NCBI RefSeq assembly: GCF_017876405.1
Contig: NZ_JAGINW010000001.1
Location: forward strand, 9,065,203 to 9,129,202
DNA length: 64,000 nt
Source: Kibdelosporangium banguiense
GTDB lineage: Bacteria; Actinomycetota; Actinomycetes; Mycobacteriales; Pseudonocardiaceae
Reading direction: 5' to 3'
Position numbers and translations under genes: made by a program. This document shows, piece after piece, positions 50,564 to 59,376 of the stretch. Below the pieces are notes generated by a model. The model had not been told where the DNA came from. It made no database searches and worked only from the letters and a program-made list of their open reading frames with translations. Position 1 is the first letter of the stretch; each line of letters starts with the position of its first letter.

Positions 50564-51775
50564 TCACCAGGTGACGGGAAGCCGTCGCAGCGCCCGGTTG
50601 AGTGTGTTCGGCCGCCACTCCAGATCGGCGTGGTCGACTGCGACATCGAGTTCGGGGTACCGGCTCAGCAGCGCCGCGAGTGCCATTCGCAGTTCGGTTC
50701 TGGCCAGCTGGGCGCCGAGGCAGAAGTGCGGGCCGTGGATGAAACTGAGGTGTTGCGAGGCGTTGGGCCTGGTGATGTCCAGCCGGTTCGGGTCCTCGAA
50801 CACCGCGGGGTCGCGGTTGGCGACGTGGGGCACCCCGACCACGGCATCCCCGGCTTTGACCAGGTGGCCGTCGACCTCGACGTCCTCGGCCGCGACCCAG
50901 GGGATGGTCGACGTGACGAGTTTGTCGTACCGCAGCAACTCCTCGACGGCATTGTCGACCAGTCCGGGGTCGCGGCGCAGCATGTCGAACTGATTGGGGT
51001 TGCGTGACAGTGTGACGATTCCGTTGGCGAGCTGGTTGATGGTCGTCTCGTGCCCGGCCACGAGCAGCGTCTGGATGTTGATCACCAGTTCCGCCTCGGT
51101 CAGCCGGTCGCCCTCGTCGGTCACCTGGACCAGCGCGGTGGTCAGGTCGTCCTCGGGGTGGGCGCGCTTGGCCGCGATCAGCCCAGCCAGGTAGCCCCCG
51201 ACTTCCCGGTGGGTGGCGGCCATTTCCTCCGGTGTCACGGACGCGGCCATGAACCGCTCCGCCCATTCCCGCATGTTCGACCGGTCGGACTCGGGCACGC
51301 CCAGCAGCTCGCAGATCACCGTGATCGGCAGCGGCGCGAGGTACATGTCCAGCAGGTCGGGCGGCTTGCTGTAGTTGACGAACCCGTCCAGCAGACTGTC
51401 CAGAACGGACTGGATCCGGGGCCGCAGCCGTTCGATCATGCGGGGAGTGAACGCCGCGGCCAGCAACCGCCGGACCCTGGTGTGCCGCGGGGCGTCCAGC
51501 ACGGAGACCACATCGGTGACACCGACCAGCGCGGGCAGGGTGACCGGGGCATCCGGTTTCGTGACCGGCTCCCGCAGGAACCGCGGATCGGCCATCACCT
51601 GCCGGGTCACGTGGTAGCCGAGCATGAGCCAGATCTCCTGGCCGCCGTTGGCCATCCTCGCCCGGACCATCGACCCCTCGGCGAGCAGGCGTAAGCCCTC
51701 CGGATCGGTGTCGTGGCCGGCCTGGGTGTCGAACGGGAAGGTGGGAAGGGTCGTCAGGGTCGGTGTGTCAGCCAT
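50564..51775 (-). CDS. Cytochrome P450
   Basis: A 403-residue bacterial class I P450. I-helix oxygen-activation motif AGHETT, K-helix ExxR in VEELLRYD, and heme loop FIHGPHFCLGAQLAR with the ligand Cys are all present. The ATG at 51775 is chosen over a longer upstream reading that would enter the next gene. Its stop is three bases from the convergent radical SAM stop. No ferredoxin gene is adjacent. Likely role is hydroxylation in secondary metabolism; substrate unknown. Confidence 0.91.
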   Translation of the reverse strand: MADTPTLTTLPTFPFDTQAGHDTDPEGLRLLAEGSMVRARMANGGQEIWLMLGYHVTRQVMADPRFLREPVTKPDAPVTLPALVGVTDVVSVLDAPRHTRVRRLLAAAFTPRMIERLRPRIQSVLDSLLDGFVNYSKPPDLLDMYLAPLPITVICELLGVPESDRSNMREWAERFMAASVTPEEMAATHREVGGYLAGLIAAKRAHPEDDLTTALVQVTDEGDRLTEAELVINIQTLLVAGHETTINQLANGIVTLSRNPNQFDMLRRDPGLVDNAVEELLRYDKLVTSTIPWVAAEDVEVDGHLVKAGDAVVGVPHVANRDPAVFEDPNRLDITRPNASQHLSFIHGPHFCLGAQLARTELRMALAALLSRYPELDVAVDHADLEWRPNTLNRALRRLPVTW

Positions 51776-51890
51776 GATCACCTGTTCCAGTACGGTGCCG
51801 GTTGCCCGGGATTTTCCCCGTCCGCGGCACCGCTGTGACAGTGTCGATCGGCCACATTCCCCCGGCCGTTCGGTCACGCCCTGGACATGA

Positions 51891-52622
51891 TCAGTCGTGC
51901 GCCACCGACGGATCCGTGGCATCCGGGTGCCGTACCTGGTCGAACAGCCGGGCGGCCTGATCCGGCCGCAGCATGAGGAACGTACCGACCGCCTTCACCA
52001 GCGTCTTGTCCGGTTCGGCCGCGGTGGTGATAGTGCCTTCTATCGTGACCCGGCGGCCGTCCACAGCGCCCACTTCGGCGACCAGACGAAGCGGCGTCAG
52101 CAGTGGCACGGGCGCCTTGTAGTACGTGTCCAGCCGGACTGTCATGCCGGGGTGCCCGGCATAACTGGCCGCGTATCCCAGGAGCTGGTCCAGCAGCGTC
52201 GCGCTGACGCCACCGTGCGCGTACGTCGGCGGCCCTTCGTAGGCGCGGCCTAGGCTGCAGGTGCCTGTCACCACTCCGTCCACGACGTCGATGCGCAGCG
52301 GAGGCGCGAAAGCGCTGCCATCACCCGTGACCGGGTTGTACAACCGGATCCCGCTGAGCAGATCGTCCGCGCTGGGAAGCTCGGCGAGCTTGCGGCTCTT
52401 GGCACGCAACGACAGCGCGGCTGTCCGCACCAATTCCGCGGCCTGGCGCAGTTCCTCCTCGCCGACCTCGGTGTTCACCGCGCCCTCGACCAGGTCCCGC
52501 ATCGCGTCGCCCAGTTCGTTGATGGCCACGCGCCGCCGCTGCAACGCCGGGTCCTCGGGCAGCCGGTCGACCATGGCGTGGTGACTGCGTCCAGTTTCGA
52601 AAATCGAGCCGCCATCGCTCAC
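51891..52622 (-). CDS. PaaI-type hotdog thioesterase
   Basis: A 243-residue protein whose C-terminal 150 residues form a single hotdog domain (YEGPPTYAHGGVSATLLDQLLGYAASYAGHPGMTVRLDTYYKAPVPL), the PaaI/4-HBT acyl-CoA thioesterase signature. The N-terminal 90 residues are helical, as in actinobacterial relatives. GTG start at 52622 with AGGAG upstream. It lies before the P450 gene on the same strand but 115 bases away. Confidence 0.85.
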   Translation of the reverse strand: MSDGGSIFETGRSHHAMVDRLPEDPALQRRRVAINELGDAMRDLVEGAVNTEVGEEELRQAAELVRTAALSLRAKSRKLAELPSADDLLSGIRLYNPVTGDGSAFAPPLRIDVVDGVVTGTCSLGRAYEGPPTYAHGGVSATLLDQLLGYAASYAGHPGMTVRLDTYYKAPVPLLTPLRLVAEVGAVDGRRVTIEGTITTAAEPDKTLVKAVGTFLMLRPDQAARLFDQVRHPDATDPSVAHD

Positions 52623-52701
52623 ACGTTGCTCCTAGTCTCACGGCCTCCCCGGCAACGACAAAGTTGCCATACACCGGGCGACGTCCGCGAGCCGATCTTC
52701 G

Positions 52702-53472
52702 TCACTCGCGCAGTGCCACGCCACCGTTGACCGACCAGACCTGGCCGTTGATCCACTCGGCGTCGTCGGACATCAGGAACGCCACCGTGCCGGCCAGGTC
52801 ATCGGGCTTGCCGAGCCGCGTACTGCGGGTGGCGGCCAGCCCGGCGGCACGGAACTGTTCGTTCATCGTCTGCAGCGCCTTCTCACTGAGCACCAAGCCT
52901 GGTGAGATGGCGTTGCACCGCAGGCCCTTCTTGCCCCACCGGGCCGCGATGTGCCTGGTGAGCGCGTTGATGCCCGCCTTGGACGCCGCGTAGGCCGGAC
53001 GGACCGTTTCGCCCACGAAGGAAGCGTTGGAAGACGTGTTGACGATGGCACCGCCGCCGTTGGTCAGCAGCAACGGGATGGCCGCCCGGCACGTACGCGC
53101 GTAGCCGAGCAGGTTCACCTCGAAGGTGCGCCGCCAGACCTCAGGATCAAGACTCAGCAGGTCACCGTCGCGGCCGATGGTGGCTTCCGACAGATCCGCG
53201 CCGACGTTGAACACGCCGTCGAGGCCGCCGAACTCGCTGACAGCGCGATCGAACAGGGCCTGGATCGACTCCTCGTCGGCGAGATCGAACTCCATGGCGA
53301 CCGCGACGCCACCTGCCGCGGTGATCCGCTTCCCGGTCGCCGTCGCACCTTCGATGTCGATATCTCCGATGAGGACACGCGCGCCCTCTTCAGCCAGCCG
53401 GGCCGCCGTGGCGGCACCGATCCCGCTCGCTCCCCCGCAGACGACGATTCTCTTGCCCGTCAAGCCACGCAT
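52702..53472 (-). CDS. Short-chain dehydrogenase/reductase (SDR)
   Basis: A 256-residue classical SDR: cofactor motif GGASGIGAATA, acidic residue GDIDIEG suggesting NAD(H), catalytic Ser in NTSSNAS, Tyr/Lys in YAASKAG, and the C-terminal VNGGVAL. The ATG at 53472 follows GGAAAGG; the longer reading to 53502 lacks a ribosome site. Oxidises or reduces an unknown alcohol/ketone. Together with the thioesterase it may be part of a lipid- or steroid-like pathway, but this is weak inference. Confidence 0.88.
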   Translation of the reverse strand: MRGLTGKRIVVCGGASGIGAATAARLAEEGARVLIGDIDIEGATATGKRITAAGGVAVAMEFDLADEESIQALFDRAVSEFGGLDGVFNVGADLSEATIGRDGDLLSLDPEVWRRTFEVNLLGYARTCRAAIPLLLTNGGGAIVNTSSNASFVGETVRPAYAASKAGINALTRHIAARWGKKGLRCNAISPGLVLSEKALQTMNEQFRAAGLAATRSTRLGKPDDLAGTVAFLMSDDAEWINGQVWSVNGGVALRE

Positions 53473-53541
53473 GCACCGGTGCCTTTCCACGACGGTCGCC
53501 ACTCGACGAGCACTTTAAGGCACATGCCTTACCCTGTCGAG

Positions 53542-55137
53542 CTACCAGAGGCGGCAGTGGTGTTCGGCGGGGAAGGTGCTGACGGGAGCGGTGCCCTCCG
53601 AGGTCAACCGCTGGACAGGGGAAGGCGTGCTCACGGTGGCCGCGGGCCAGTTGGGACGACCGGGCCCGTTCGGGTTGCCGGTGGCGGCGAAGCTTGTCCA
53701 GTACCCGATCATCTGGCGCGACAGCTGGATCTGCCGGAGGTCCAGCACGGACGGGATCCCCTGCAGAGTTGCGAACAGGTAGAACAGTTCGGACGCATGG
53801 AAGTCGTCCAGCGGCATGAAGGGATCCAGGAAGGAGTACGGCGGCTTCGGGTCGGCGAACTCGTACTGGTAGACGACCGGTCCGGGACGGGACGTCACCG
53901 ACCGCACCACCGACTCCCCCGGACAGGCGAATCCACCGTCGGTGATCACGCCGGACAGGGCCGCGTCCGCGTTGTCCGGCGCCTCAGGCCGGTAGGTCGC
54001 AAGCAGTTCGGGCGTGACCGCTCCCGCGCGGGCACGGATCTCCGCCTCCAGTTCGGTGGCGTTGGCCCTGCGCAACTTGCTGAGGTGCCAGCCGAATGCG
54101 ACGAACAGGTCCCCCTCGTCCTTGTTGGTCCCGCTGATCAAGGGGACCCGGTTGTACCGGCCGGACGTCAGGGCATCCTTTGTGGACTCCCTGATGACCT
54201 TCCCGTCGATCGTGGGTATCCAACGCAGTTGGGCCTGCAGGGAAAACGCCTCGCCCTGCGCTTTGATCAACTCGTCCATCGACTTGCCACGCAGGCACGC
54301 GGCCTGAGACGCGGCGTCCGCGCAGCCGGCCTCCTTGGCGAAGGACCCGCCGACGGAGTACGCGGTGTTCAACGGCGCCGGGCCGAGCCCCGTGTCGATG
54401 CAGCCACCGCTCTGCGAAATGGCCTTGTGGAACAGGCCCGCCGCGCCCGGGGAGATCAGCTGCATGCAGATGCTGTGCCCGCCCGCCGACTCACCGAAAA
54501 TCGTGACATTGCCGGGGTTTCCGCCGAACGCGGCGATGTTCTCGCGGACCCAGCGCAGGCCGGCCTGCTGGTCGAGCACCCCGTAGTCGCCCGTCGTGCC
54601 CGACTCGGAGGCCAAGCCCGGCAGGGCCAGGTACCCGAAGGAGCCGAGGCGGTAGTTCACCGAGACGACGATGACGCCACCGTTGGTGACCAACGGTTTC
54701 GGGTCATAGCCCGCTCCTGAGCCGAGTGTGTAGGCGCCGCCGTGCAACCACACCATCACCGGCAGGTTCTTGGACTTCACCGCCGGTGGCGTGATCACGT
54801 TGAGTACCAGGCAGTCCTCGCTCACCGTGCCGAGCGGAGCGCCCTGCGGGCAGACGTTGCCCTGATTGGTGGCGTCGCGAACACCTTGCCACGACGAGGG
54901 CGACTGCGGCGGCCGGAACCGTAACACTCCCGTTGGCGGTGCCGCGTAAGGAATGTTGAGGAACTGACGGCTGTCGAGGTCGACTTTGCCTCGGAGCTTT
55001 CCTTGCGCGACCGTCACTTCATCGCCGATCACCGCCCACGCCGTACTGGCGGAAACCTGGACGGCGGCGAGCAGAATCATCGACACGGCAAGGGCGATTG
55101 CGACTCGCCGGCGCGAATGGCGTTGACCGGGCTGCAT
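53542..55137 (-). CDS. Secreted type B carboxylesterase
   Basis: A 531-residue alpha/beta-hydrolase of the carboxylesterase type B family. Signal peptide about residues 1-35 (VAIALAVSMILLAAVQVSASTAWA), then the family opening VTVAQGKLRGKVD and SEDCLVLNV. The triad is intact: Ser in FGESAGG, Glu in NKDEGDLF and His in DDFHASELFYLF; the oxyanion hole is HGGAY. The ATG at 55137 is chosen over one 12 codons upstream so that the signal sequence starts near the N-terminus. It is divergent from the pectate lyase, with LacI-type palindromes between, which suggests a plant-polymer ester as substrate. Confidence 0.88.
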   Translation of the reverse strand: MQPGQRHSRRRVAIALAVSMILLAAVQVSASTAWAVIGDEVTVAQGKLRGKVDLDSRQFLNIPYAAPPTGVLRFRPPQSPSSWQGVRDATNQGNVCPQGAPLGTVSEDCLVLNVITPPAVKSKNLPVMVWLHGGAYTLGSGAGYDPKPLVTNGGVIVVSVNYRLGSFGYLALPGLASESGTTGDYGVLDQQAGLRWVRENIAAFGGNPGNVTIFGESAGGHSICMQLISPGAAGLFHKAISQSGGCIDTGLGPAPLNTAYSVGGSFAKEAGCADAASQAACLRGKSMDELIKAQGEAFSLQAQLRWIPTIDGKVIRESTKDALTSGRYNRVPLISGTNKDEGDLFVAFGWHLSKLRRANATELEAEIRARAGAVTPELLATYRPEAPDNADAALSGVITDGGFACPGESVVRSVTSRPGPVVYQYEFADPKPPYSFLDPFMPLDDFHASELFYLFATLQGIPSVLDLRQIQLSRQMIGYWTSFAATGNPNGPGRPNWPAATVSTPSPVQRLTSEGTAPVSTFPAEHHCRLW

Positions 55138-55250
55138 GTCCGGCAACCTACTGACGGGTATACAGACGGTCAAGGACAGGATTCCTGATACTCAACCTGG
55201 TGAGCACCGCCGGCTTCCGCCCGCTCACAACCTTGACAACGCACCCCAAC

Positions 55251-55264
55251 GGAAATCGCTTTCC
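55251..55264. promoter_or_regulatory. LacI-type operator box 1 (imperfect)
   Basis: GGAAATCGCTTTCC differs at one position from the perfect palindrome GGAAAGCGCTTTCC 110 bases downstream. A TTGACA at 55233-55238 lies just upstream and could be a -35 element for the pectate lyase. The spacing (about ten helical turns) would allow looping by a tetrameric LacI-type repressor. Confidence 0.6.
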
Positions 55265-55360
55265 GAGCGGACCACCTTCGCCGGAACTCGCACCCCGCCA
55301 GGAACTCCTCCGCCTGCGGCTTTTACTACACCTGGCTTCGATTCAGTGCGGACATCTTGC

Positions 55361-55374
55361 GGAAAGCGCTTTCC
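55361..55374. promoter_or_regulatory. LacI-type operator box 2 (perfect)
   Basis: Perfect 14-bp palindrome GGAAAGCGCTTTCC centred about 98 bases before the pectate lyase ATG. The central CG and A/T-flanked arms are the LacI/GalR operator pattern. The repressor gene is not in the window. Confidence 0.75.
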
Positions 55375-55417
55375 AGACCGTACTCTCGTTCCCTGGAGCC
55401 GGCTTGCACGTTGAAGA

Positions 55418-55438
55418 GGCTTTCCCCTCGGGAAAGCC
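55418..55438 (+). promoter_or_regulatory. Hairpin in the pectate lyase leader
   Basis: Perfect 9-bp stem GGCTTTCCC / GGGAAAGCC with a three-base loop, 27 bases before the ATG. It repeats the GGAAAG/CTTTCC arms of the operators and might be a third binding site or an mRNA structure affecting translation or attenuation. Confidence 0.5.
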
Positions 55439-55465
55439 GTACCAGGAGGTGCGATCGGAGGTTCT

Positions 55466-56254
55466 ATGGCCACGAAGAGGTGGCGTCGCGTCCTGTCAGG
55501 CGGTTTCGCCGGTGTTGTGGCAGCAGGTGCGATCGTGGTGCTTGCGCAGCCCGCGCAGGCGGTCACCGTACCGCCCGCGAAGGGCGAGGAGACCGTGACG
55601 AGTACCGTCAAGGTTTCCGGTTCACGGGACTACGGGATGAAGCGGATCATCCCGAAGGGCCTGGGCAGCGGCGGCGGTAGTGAGAGCCAGAAAGCAGTGT
55701 TCGAACTCGCCGACGGGGCGACGCTGGCCAACGTGATCATCGGCAAGCCGGGCGCGGACGGCGTGCACTGTGTCGGTACCTGCACGTTGCGAAACGTGTG
55801 GTGGGAGGACGTGGGCGAGGATGCTGCCACCTTCAAGGGCACCTCGGCCTCGCAGACGATGACCATCGACGGCGGCGGCGCGCTGAGCGCGAGCGACAAG
55901 GTGTTCCAGCACAACGCTCCCGGCACGATGATCATCCGCAACTTCGCCGCGCAGGGTATCGGCAAGCTGGTGCGCACCTGCGGCAACTGCAGCAACAACC
56001 CGCAGACCCGGCACGTGCGGGTGGAGAACGTGCGCATCGAGATGTCCGCGAAGAACGTCGTCAGCATCAACGTGAACTACGGTGACACCGCCCGGCTGAG
56101 CCGGGTCACCATCGTCGGCGACAGCCAGCGGAAGACCTCGGTCTGTGACAAGTACAACGGTGTCAAGAAGGGCGAGGGCGAGTCCAAAAAGGTCGGAACC
56201 GGCCCGGACGGACGCAACTGCATCTACTCCGCGTCCGACATCATCTATCAGTAG
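55466..56254 (+). CDS. Secreted pectate lyase, PL3 family
   Basis: A 262-residue exported lyase. Signal peptide to about residue 32 (FAGVVAAGAIVVLAQPAQA), then the PL3 parallel beta-helix: KAVFELADGATLANVIIGKPGADGVHCVGTCTLRNVWWEDVGEDAATFKG, QHNAPGTMIIRNFAAQGIGKLVRTCGNC, ending SVCDKY and GRNCIY. The conserved Asp/Glu (WEDVGEDAA) bind calcium, and the basic KLVRTC segment lies at the expected catalytic position. It cleaves polygalacturonate by beta-elimination. Three palindromic elements lie in its upstream region, suggesting control by a LacI-type repressor. Confidence 0.9.
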   Translation: MATKRWRRVLSGGFAGVVAAGAIVVLAQPAQAVTVPPAKGEETVTSTVKVSGSRDYGMKRIIPKGLGSGGGSESQKAVFELADGATLANVIIGKPGADGVHCVGTCTLRNVWWEDVGEDAATFKGTSASQTMTIDGGGALSASDKVFQHNAPGTMIIRNFAAQGIGKLVRTCGNCSNNPQTRHVRVENVRIEMSAKNVVSINVNYGDTARLSRVTIVGDSQRKTSVCDKYNGVKKGEGESKKVGTGPDGRNCIYSASDIIYQ

Positions 56255-56261
56255 AGCACCG

Positions 56262-56302
56262 CACAACAATGGCCGGGCCGCGGTTCGCGGCTCGGCCGTT
56301 GT
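56262..56302 (+). terminator. Terminator after the pectate lyase gene
   Basis: Long stem with a few mismatches: CACAAC..TGGCCG..GCCGCG pairs with CGCGGC..CGGCC..GTTGTG around a short GTTC-type loop, starting eight bases past the stop codon. Confidence 0.6.
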
Positions 56303-56343
56303 GGGTATTGCACCCGCCTCGGTTATGGCGTCACTCTGGACCG

Positions 56344-57501
56344 ATGAGCCACACGCAGGTGTCCGCTGAGGACTTCGAGCTGATCCGCAGGCAGGTCCGC
56401 GACTTCATCCGGACCAGGGTGGTGCCACGGGAGACCGAGATCATGCGCGAGGACCGTATCCCCGACGACCTGCGCTCGGCCGCGGCGGACATGGGCCTGT
56501 TCGGCTACGCGATCCCCGCCGAGTGGGGCGGCCTGGGGCTCGACCTCACCCAGGACGTCGAGCTGGCGATGGAGTTCGGCTACACCACGCTGTCGCTGCG
56601 CTCGATGTTCGGCACCAACAACGGCATCGCCGGGCAGGTCCTTGTCGGCTTCGGCAGCGACGAGCAGAAAAAGCAGTGGCTGGAACGGATCGCCACCGGC
56701 GAGGTCGTCGCGTCGTTCGCACTCACCGAATCCGGAGCGGGCTCCAACCCGGCAGGGCTGCGCACCAGTGCCCACCGCGACGGCGACGGCTGGGTTCTCA
56801 ACGGGCACAAGCAGTTCATCACCAACGCACCCCTCGCGGACCTGTTCATCGTCTTCGCCCGCACCGCCGAACCGCAGCCCAAGAACCCCGGCATCGCCGT
56901 GTTCCTCGTCCCCGCCGGCACACCGGGCCTGACCGTGGGCCCGAAGGACGCCAAGATGGGCCAGGAAGGTGCCTGGACCGCCGACGTCATCCTCGACGAC
57001 GTGCGCGTACCAGCCGACGCTCTCGTCGGAGGTGACGAAGCTGCCGGCTACCGGGCTGCGATGACCTCCCTGGCCCGTGGCCGCGTCCACATCGCGGCCC
57101 TGGCCGTCGGCACCGCCCAGCGAGCGCTGGACGAGTCCGTCGCGTACGCCGCCGCCAACACCCAGGGCGGTACGCGGATCGGCGACTTCCAGCTTGTGCA
57201 GGCGATGCTGGCCGACCAGCAGACCGGAGTCCTCGCCGGACGCGCCATGGTGCGCGAGGCCGCCCGCGCCTACGTCAGCGGCGAGGACCGTCGCATCGCT
57301 CCCTCGGCGGCCAAGCTCTTCTGCACCGAGATGGTCGGCAAGGTGGCCGACCTGGCCGTGCAGGTCCACGGCGGCGCCGGCTACATGCGCGAGATCCCCG
57401 TGGAGCGGATCTACCGCGACGTCCGCCTGCTGCGCCTCTACGAGGGCACCAGCGAAATCCAACGCCTCATCATCGGCGGCGGGCTCATGCGACAGGTATG
57501 A
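56344..57501 (+). CDS. Acyl-CoA dehydrogenase
   Basis: A 385-residue FAD-dependent acyl-CoA dehydrogenase: N-terminal helical domain, beta domain with ALTESGAGSNPAGLRTSA (flavin/substrate signature 1), C-terminal domain with VQVHGGAGYMREIPVERIYRDVRLLRLYEGTSEIQR, which contains the catalytic Glu. It introduces a 2,3-double bond in acyl-CoA in fatty-acid or branched-chain oxidation, passing electrons to ETF. The start at 56344 (MSHTQV) avoids an upstream extension through the terminator. No other beta-oxidation gene is adjacent. Confidence 0.93.
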   Translation: MSHTQVSAEDFELIRRQVRDFIRTRVVPRETEIMREDRIPDDLRSAAADMGLFGYAIPAEWGGLGLDLTQDVELAMEFGYTTLSLRSMFGTNNGIAGQVLVGFGSDEQKKQWLERIATGEVVASFALTESGAGSNPAGLRTSAHRDGDGWVLNGHKQFITNAPLADLFIVFARTAEPQPKNPGIAVFLVPAGTPGLTVGPKDAKMGQEGAWTADVILDDVRVPADALVGGDEAAGYRAAMTSLARGRVHIAALAVGTAQRALDESVAYAAANTQGGTRIGDFQLVQAMLADQQTGVLAGRAMVREAARAYVSGEDRRIAPSAAKLFCTEMVGKVADLAVQVHGGAGYMREIPVERIYRDVRLLRLYEGTSEIQRLIIGGGLMRQV

Positions 57502-57620
57502 CGGAGCAGACAAGATCGGAGTTCACCCGTTTGGCGGACGCGTCGGCCGTCGGTCTGGTAGAACAGCAGCCACTTGGATGAAGATCTACCGAATCGCTTT
57601 CGACTGGGGGTCGGGGTCAC

Positions 57621-58001
57621 ATGCCCGACGGGTTTGGGATAGTTCCTGAGGAGTTGCGGCAGACCGCGGGCCGGATCGGCGACGTGATCGCCGGTGTCGC
57701 CGGCGCGGTCTGGCAGGGACCGAGCGACGACTACGGCCACCCTGGCGTGCAGATGGGCTGGGCCGGGTTCATCGACCAGATGAAGGCGCATGTCGAGACA
57801 TTGCGTGCCAAAGCGGACGGTCACGGCGAGAACCTGATCACCGCGGCTGCGTCCTATCTGGACCGGGAATCGGGCGTCGGCCAGGTGCTGGGCCAGGCCG
57901 GGTCGCTGCTCGAGTCGGCCGCCGAGGTGCTGGGCGGCGGGCGCCCGACCAGCGGCGCACACCTCGGGATCGCGCAGCGGCTCAACCCGGGTGGTATGTG
58001 A
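57621..58001 (+). CDS. EspC-like T7SS-associated protein
   Basis: A 126-residue helical protein resembling the excreted-virulence-factor EspC/WXG100-like class: two long helices (IVPEELRQTAGRIGDVIAGVAGAVWQG and FIDQMKAHVETLRAKADGHGENLITAAASYLDRES). The segment YLDRE fits the YxxxD/E secretion motif of type VII substrates, near residue 80. It is immediately followed by a T7SS-type effector whose start overlaps its stop by one base. It is probably the secretion partner or chaperone of that protein. Confidence 0.75.
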   Translation: MPDGFGIVPEELRQTAGRIGDVIAGVAGAVWQGPSDDYGHPGVQMGWAGFIDQMKAHVETLRAKADGHGENLITAAASYLDRESGVGQVLGQAGSLLESAAEVLGGGRPTSGAHLGIAQRLNPGGM

Positions 58002-59362
58002 TGGCAGCCGAACTCGGGCAGACCCTCGACCCACGGGAGCTCATTCCCGGCAATCCGGACGCGATCGCGCAGGACCTCCGGGCGCTGATCGGCACCATCC
58101 AGCAGGTCGCGCAGGCGGGCGGCGGCCTCGGCTCGGTCGACGTGGTCAACTGGACCGGTGCGGCCGCGTCGGCGTTCACCAGCGCGTTCGGCGAGGAGCC
58201 GCCGAAGTGGATGCAGGCCGTGGAAGACCTGGGGACCGGCGGCCAGGCACTGGCCGATTTCGGGGACACGCTGACGTGGGCGCAAGGCCAGGCGCAGCAG
58301 GCGATCGAGATGTACACCCAGGCGATGGCCGCTTCCCGGGCCGCCGCAGCGCAGGCTTTGACCACCGCCCAGCAGGGGGTCGTCGGCCCGTTCGTCGATC
58401 CGGCGGTCGACATGCTCCACAATGCCCAGACCGTCCTGAACAACGCGCGGGACCGGCTGGCCACGGCCGGCGGGAGCATCGCGCAGATGTTCGGCCTGCA
58501 GCCCGACGGCGAGGGCAAGTACACCTACTCCGGACCTGAGCGTGGGTTCGGTCTGGACAACCAGAACAAGCAAGGCTGGCAGCGCACCCGGGCCGGCCGC
58601 GGCTACCAGCGCGAGTTCGGCAGCCAGCAGCAGGGCCAGCTCGGCGACATGTTCGGCGGGCTGGTCAGTGGCGCGCTCAAGCAGCTGGGCATCGACATTC
58701 CCGAGGGCGAGTGGGAAGCCAAGGCCGAGGCCAAGGTCTGGGGCGGTGAGATCGGCGGCGAGTTCGACAGCGGCTTCTTCTCCGGCAACGGCAAACTGTC
58801 GGCCGACGTGCTCGGCGCCGGTGCGGAGGCACACGCCAAGTGGGGCCCGGACGGGCTCACGGCGGGCGCGAGTGCTGAGGCGTACCTGGCCAAGGCGTCG
58901 GCCGAAGGCGAGCTGGGCTTCGGCGACCACGCCAGCGTGAGCGGCAAGGGCGAGGCGTTCGTGGGTGCGAAAGCCGAGGCCGAGGCCAACATCGGCTGGG
59001 GCGGTGTCGATGCCAACGCCGGTGCCTTCGCCGGTGCCCGGGCCGAGGGCGACATCGGCGCGGAGGTCGCCGGGGTCGGTGCCGGTGTGCACGGCGAGGC
59101 GTGGGCCGGTGCGGGCGCGGAGGCCAGTGCCCAGTTCGGGATGGGCGACGACGGCAAATTCCACGTCGGCGGCTCGGTCGGGCTCGGGCTCGGCGTCGGC
59201 GCCAAACTCGGCGGCGAGTTCACCGTCGACCCCGGTGCGGTGGTCGACACGGTGGCCGACGTGGCTGGTGGCATCGGCGACGGCATCAGCAGTGCCGCGG
59301 GCGCGGTCGACAAGGGCATCAGCAACGTGGCTGGTGGCGTCAAGGATTTCCTCGGTTTCTAA
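58001..59362 (+). CDS. Putative T7SS-secreted Gly/Ala-rich protein
   Basis: A 453-residue protein in three parts. Residues about 1-165 are helical with VNWTGAAASAF (WxG turn) and match putative T7SS-secreted N-terminal domains; a linker with YSGPERGFGLDNQNKQGW follows; residues about 240-450 are a low-complexity array of Gly/Ala-rich segments alternating acidic and small residues (AEAKVWGGEIGGEF, AKASAEGELGFG, GAFAGARAEGDIGAEVAG, GGSVGLGLGVGAKLGG). Glycine-zipper-like, membrane-active or beta-solenoid structure is plausible. No nuclease or peptidase motif is visible. ATG at 58001 or GTG at 57998. No immunity gene is obvious next to it. Confidence 0.72.
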   Translation: MAAELGQTLDPRELIPGNPDAIAQDLRALIGTIQQVAQAGGGLGSVDVVNWTGAAASAFTSAFGEEPPKWMQAVEDLGTGGQALADFGDTLTWAQGQAQQAIEMYTQAMAASRAAAAQALTTAQQGVVGPFVDPAVDMLHNAQTVLNNARDRLATAGGSIAQMFGLQPDGEGKYTYSGPERGFGLDNQNKQGWQRTRAGRGYQREFGSQQQGQLGDMFGGLVSGALKQLGIDIPEGEWEAKAEAKVWGGEIGGEFDSGFFSGNGKLSADVLGAGAEAHAKWGPDGLTAGASAEAYLAKASAEGELGFGDHASVSGKGEAFVGAKAEAEANIGWGGVDANAGAFAGARAEGDIGAEVAGVGAGVHGEAWAGAGAEASAQFGMGDDGKFHVGGSVGLGLGVGAKLGGEFTVDPGAVVDTVADVAGGIGDGISSAAGAVDKGISNVAGGVKDFLGF

Positions 59363-59376
59363 GGGAGTAGCTGACA

